Assembly (NCBI GenBank): GCA_949118805.1
Contig: CASAUJ010000053.1
Coordinates: 1-6,580, forward strand
Reading direction: 5' to 3'
Length of the DNA: 6,580 nt
Source: an uncultured Clostridia bacterium
Lineage (GTDB): Bacteria; Bacillota; Clostridia; TANB77; CAG-508
Part shown: positions 6,256-6,580 of the stretch, in pieces
How positions within the stretch are numbered: position 1 is the first letter of the stretch
How the letters are laid out: the number at the start of each line of letters is the position of its first letter
Notes under the pieces: generated by a model
The model's input: only the letters and a program-made list of their open reading frames with translations
What the model was told of the DNA's origin: nothing
Database searches by the model: none
Program-made: the position numbers and the translations under genes

Positions 6256-6263
6256 AAACAAAA

Positions 6264-6270
6264 CTCCTTT
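6264..6270 (-). promoter_or_regulatory. Ribosome binding site that fixes the Nudix gene start
   Basis: AAAGGAG lies 8 bases upstream of the ATG at 6255, which is ideal. It lies only 2 bases upstream of the in-frame TTG at 6261, which is too close. The stretch upstream, 6271 to 6355, must hold the promoter if the gene has its own. I see only a poor candidate there (TTGTAT around 6324, then TATCTA 16 bases on) and do not call it. Confidence 0.75.
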
Positions 6271-6355
6271 CTAAATTCACTTTTCACAAACGAAAAATAG
6301 ATAGCCAGCTAAAACTTTAATACAATGAAAACATAAGTTTACTTTAATCTATTAA

Positions 6356-6439
6356 TTATGAAATCATCCCATTTTCAAAAGTCATTTCACTATCAATTTG
6401 GTGCCCTAAGAAAGGACGTATAATAACTATTTTAATCAT
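6356..6439 (-). CDS. Small reading frame of 27 codons with a strong ribosome binding site
   Basis: A GGAGG at 6449-6445 sits 5 bases before the ATG at 6439. The frame encodes 27 residues (starts MIKIVIIRPFLG, ends TFENGMIS) and stops with TAA at 6358-6356. It begins 15 bases after the stop of the helix-turn-helix-like frame, so the two could be co-transcribed. I recognise no family. An ATG two codons upstream in another frame, at 6443, stops after three codons. It may be the decayed start of a lost gene, a small peptide, or chance. The good Shine-Dalgarno is the only firm support. Confidence 0.25.
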   Translation of the reverse strand: MIKIVIIRPFLGHQIDSEMTFENGMIS

Positions 6440-6454
6440 TCATTCCTCCAGACA

Positions 6455-6577
6455 TTATTCTAAATTTGTCTTGACTATTCCATAGCTTAAATCATATTCT
6501 TTTTCTACGTCATGAGTTGATATACTATTATTTATAACCATATCAACAAACTTTTTCTTTTCTTCTTTTGACCACAT
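6455..6577 (-). CDS. Short or truncated helix-turn-helix-like protein, open to the window edge
   Basis: From ATG at 6577 this frame gives 40 residues (starts MWSKEEKKKFV, ends GIVKTNLE) before a TAA at 6457-6455. The frame is still open upstream to the edge, so the real start may lie outside. The stretch VDMVINNSISTHDVEKEYDLSYG has the spacing and hydrophobic pattern of a helix-turn-helix like those at the N-terminus of transposase OrfA-type proteins. The protein stops just where the second recognition-helix region would end, so it looks truncated. No catalytic transposase domain follows. It could equally be the end of a larger regulator. The family assignment is inference from pattern only. 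Confidence 0.35.
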   Translation of the reverse strand: MWSKEEKKKFVDMVINNSISTHDVEKEYDLSYGIVKTNLE

Positions 6578-6580
6578 TCT

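Noticed and set aside
6256..6261. Nudix start at TTG 6261
   Set aside because: The AAAGGAG site is only 2 bases away from it, but 8 bases from the ATG at 6255.

Overview
The window is AT-rich (about one third G+C by eye), every convincing gene lies on the minus strand, and the ribosome binding sites are of the AAGGAGG type. Promoters are of the TTGACA/TATAAT type and terminators are short hairpins with U-tracts. This suggests a low-GC Gram-positive bacterium, most likely a Clostridia/Lachnospiraceae-type Firmicute; that placement is inference. Read in the direction of transcription, the window runs from high to low coordinates.

Right end (6580 to about 6260): a 40-codon helix-turn-helix-like tail running to the window edge and a 27-codon reading frame with a strong Shine-Dalgarno. 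Both look like remnants or very small genes. Next comes a free-standing Nudix hydrolase of the ADP-ribose pyrophosphatase type (6255 to 5635), closed by its own intrinsic terminator.

Middle (5592 to 1758): a promoter drives a two-gene operon. The first gene is a MoxR-type AAA+ ATPase. The second is a 948-residue membrane protein with a cytoplasmic N-terminal half, two membrane segments and a roughly 400-residue external part. The external part holds a transglutaminase-like Cys-His-Asp triad. The second gene's ribosome binding site overlaps the MoxR stop codon. MoxR genes often sit beside DUF58 and transglutaminase-like membrane proteins, but no DUF58 gene is visible here.

Left part (1761 to 67): a perfect-consensus promoter (TTGACA, 17 bases, TATAAT) has its -35 box inside the end of the transglutaminase-like gene. 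It is followed by a leader of about 200 bases that reads as a complete ribosome-controlled transcription attenuator. The parts are a 16-codon leader peptide with four His codons, a 1:2 hairpin, a competing 16-bp 2:3 stem, an 11-bp 3:4 antiterminator, and a 4:5 terminator ending in a U-tract. Downstream are two translationally coupled genes, a phosphoribosyltransferase-fold protein and a SLOG/LOG-like (TIGR00725-type) nucleotide-binding protein, closed by a terminator that overlaps the last codons.

Working together (inference): the phosphoribosyltransferase/SLOG pair looks like a small unit making or breaking an N-glycosidic bond on an unknown nucleotide. Its expression appears to rise when translation of the leader stalls. 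Whether it works with the MoxR/transglutaminase pair upstream is not shown by the sequence. The lack of a terminator between them means readthrough transcripts from that operon would also pass through the attenuator.
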